From assembly GCA_018063485.1 (NCBI GenBank), contig JAGPBG010000146.1:1-6092 (forward strand): 6,092 nt of DNA, in the 5' to 3' direction. The notes beneath the pieces are model-generated. The model had not been told where the DNA came from, did not search any database, and was given only the letters and a program-made list of their open reading frames with translations. This document shows, one piece after another, positions 5,141 through 6,092 of this stretch. The stretch is from Cypionkella sp. GTDB taxonomy: Bacteria; Pseudomonadota; Alphaproteobacteria; Rhodobacterales; Rhodobacteraceae. Made by a program: the position numbers and the translations under genes. Each line of letters starts with the position of its first letter. Position 1 is the first letter of the stretch.

Positions 5141-6092
5141 AAGTCGCCCTCCGGCATGGCCCTTGATCAGCGCCTTCAGCAGCGTGCCCTCGCGCTGATC
5201 TGCAGCAAATTCGACCTCGGTAAATTGCCGCGTCCTGCCAAGACGGGCCCCCTCCATCAGAACCTGATGGCTTTGGCCAAGTTGTGCCTCAAGATGGCGG
5301 GTCAGCGCCGCATCGCCTGAGGCCCGCAACCGCGCTGCCCGCTCCTTGATCAGCGGCCCCTTGACCTGGGGCATCCGGGCCGCCGGTGTTCCCTTGCGCG
5401 GGCTGAACGGGAATACATGCAGAAAGGTCAGGCCGCAGTCTTGCACCAGTTTCAGGCTTTGCTGGAACATCGCGTCAGTCTCGGTCGGGAACCCTGCGAT
5501 GATATCGGCACCAAATACCATATCGGGGCGCAACCTGCGTGCCTCTTCACAAAACCGGATCGCATCATCGCGCAAATGCCGCCGCTTCATGCGTTTGAGA
5601 ATCATGTCGTCGCCCGCCTGCAACGACAGGTGCAGATGCGGCATCAGACGCTGTTCGGTTGCAATCGCACCCATCAACGCCTCATCGGCCTCGATGCTGT
5701 CGATCGAGGAAATCCGCAGCCGCGCCAGATCAGGCACCAACCGCAGGATCCGCATCACCAGATCGCCAAGGCGCGGCTTTGCCGGCAGGTCCGCGCCCCA
5801 TGAGGTCAGATCAACCCCGGTCAGCACCACCTCATTGAATCCTTTGCCGACCAGCCGCTTGATCTGCTCCACCACCACGCCCGCCGGAACTGACCGCGAA
5901 TTGCCGCGACCGAAGGGAATGATGCAAAAGGTGCAGCGGTGATCACAGCCGTTTTGTATCTGCACATAGGCGCGGTGGCGGCCGAAACCGTCGATCAGAT
6001 GCCCTGCGGTTTCGCGCACTGACATGATGTCATCGACCTGCACCCGCTCGGTGGTGCCGATCAGATCGGGCGCACGCAGCGCTGCCCAGGTC
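5132..6092 (-). CDS. mtaB: tRNA (N6-threonylcarbamoyladenosine(37)-C2)-methylthiotransferase, 5' end outside window
   Basis: This is a radical SAM enzyme that converts t6A37 to ms2t6A37 in ANN-decoding tRNAs. The reading frame stays open to the right edge (...RAPDLIGTTERVQVDDIM), so about 320 C-terminal residues are present and the N-terminal methylthiotransferase domain, with its second Fe-S cluster cysteines, is beyond the window. The radical SAM motif C-x3-C-x2-C (CDHRCTFC) is encoded at about 5924-5947, followed by IIPFGRGNSRS. Other conserved blocks are VVLTGVDLTSWG, HLHLSLQAGDD, FGADIIAGFPTET and FPFSPRKGTPA. A C-terminal TRAM-like region begins near HQVLMEG. The GTG at 6043 is only an internal codon. 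MiaB and RimO are the main alternatives, but the NGCDHRCTFCIIPFGRG and GVDLTSWG blocks favour MtaB. It precedes accD by 84 bp on the same strand. Confidence 0.92.
   Translation of the reverse strand, partial: TWAALRAPDLIGTTERVQVDDIMSVRETAGHLIDGFGRHRAYVQIQNGCDHRCTFCIIPFGRGNSRSVPAGVVVEQIKRLVGKGFNEVVLTGVDLTSWGADLPAKPRLGDLVMRILRLVPDLARLRISSIDSIEADEALMGAIATEQRLMPHLHLSLQAGDDMILKRMKRRHLRDDAIRFCEEARRLRPDMVFGADIIAGFPTETDAMFQQSLKLVQDCGLTFLHVFPFSPRKGTPAARMPQVKGPLIKERAARLRASGDAALTRHLEAQLGQSHQVLMEGARLGRTRQFTEVEFAADQREGTLLKALIKGHAGGRLLA

Noticed and set aside
6041..6043. GTG at 6043 as the mtaB start
   Set aside because: The frame is open and family-like to the window edge, and the N-terminal methylthiotransferase domain would be missing; the true start is outside.

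Overview
The window looks like an ordinary chromosomal segment of an alphaproteobacterium, most likely Rhodobacterales (Roseobacter/Rhodobacteraceae group). The support is a GC-rich composition with many C/G third positions, the style of the AccD, FolC and MtaB proteins, an MbfA-type ferritin-like/VIT iron exporter, and an Irr-box-like palindrome in front of it. Lineage is inferred from recognised protein families and was not searched.

Layout, left to right. About 1-55 is the end of an intergenic region with a short tandem repeat. 56-1033 (minus) is mbfA, a rubrerythrin/VIT1 fusion. 1034-1194 is a compact divergent regulatory region with an ICE-like (Irr) palindrome next to mbfA and two near-identical palindromes (TGAAC-N6-GTTCA) facing the rightward genes. 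1195-1374 (plus) is a 59-residue predicted secreted peptide. 1433-2056 (plus) is a TetR/AcrR-family regulator whose Shine-Dalgarno sequence lies in a GC-rich hairpin. 2028-2726 (minus) is a NYN-domain (PIN-like) putative RNase with a C-terminal LOTUS-like region; its 3' end overlaps the TetR gene by 29 bp. 2727-2867 holds nested inverted repeats. 2868-4136 (minus) is folC, 4133-5047 (minus) is accD, and 5132-6092 (minus, cut by the window edge) is mtaB.

The right half is housekeeping: tRNA modification (mtaB), fatty-acid initiation (accD) and folate polyglutamylation (folC), with accD and folC coupled by a 4-bp stop/start overlap. The left half concerns stress and regulation: an iron-export/ferritin-like protein probably repressed by Irr at low iron, and a small operon of a secreted peptide plus a TetR regulator that probably controls itself through the two palindromes.

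I see no mobile element, CRISPR array, RNA gene or clear defence island. The closest thing to an undescribed system is the peptide-TetR unit with paired operators and an RBS-masking hairpin. There is no stretch over 300 bases without a gene.
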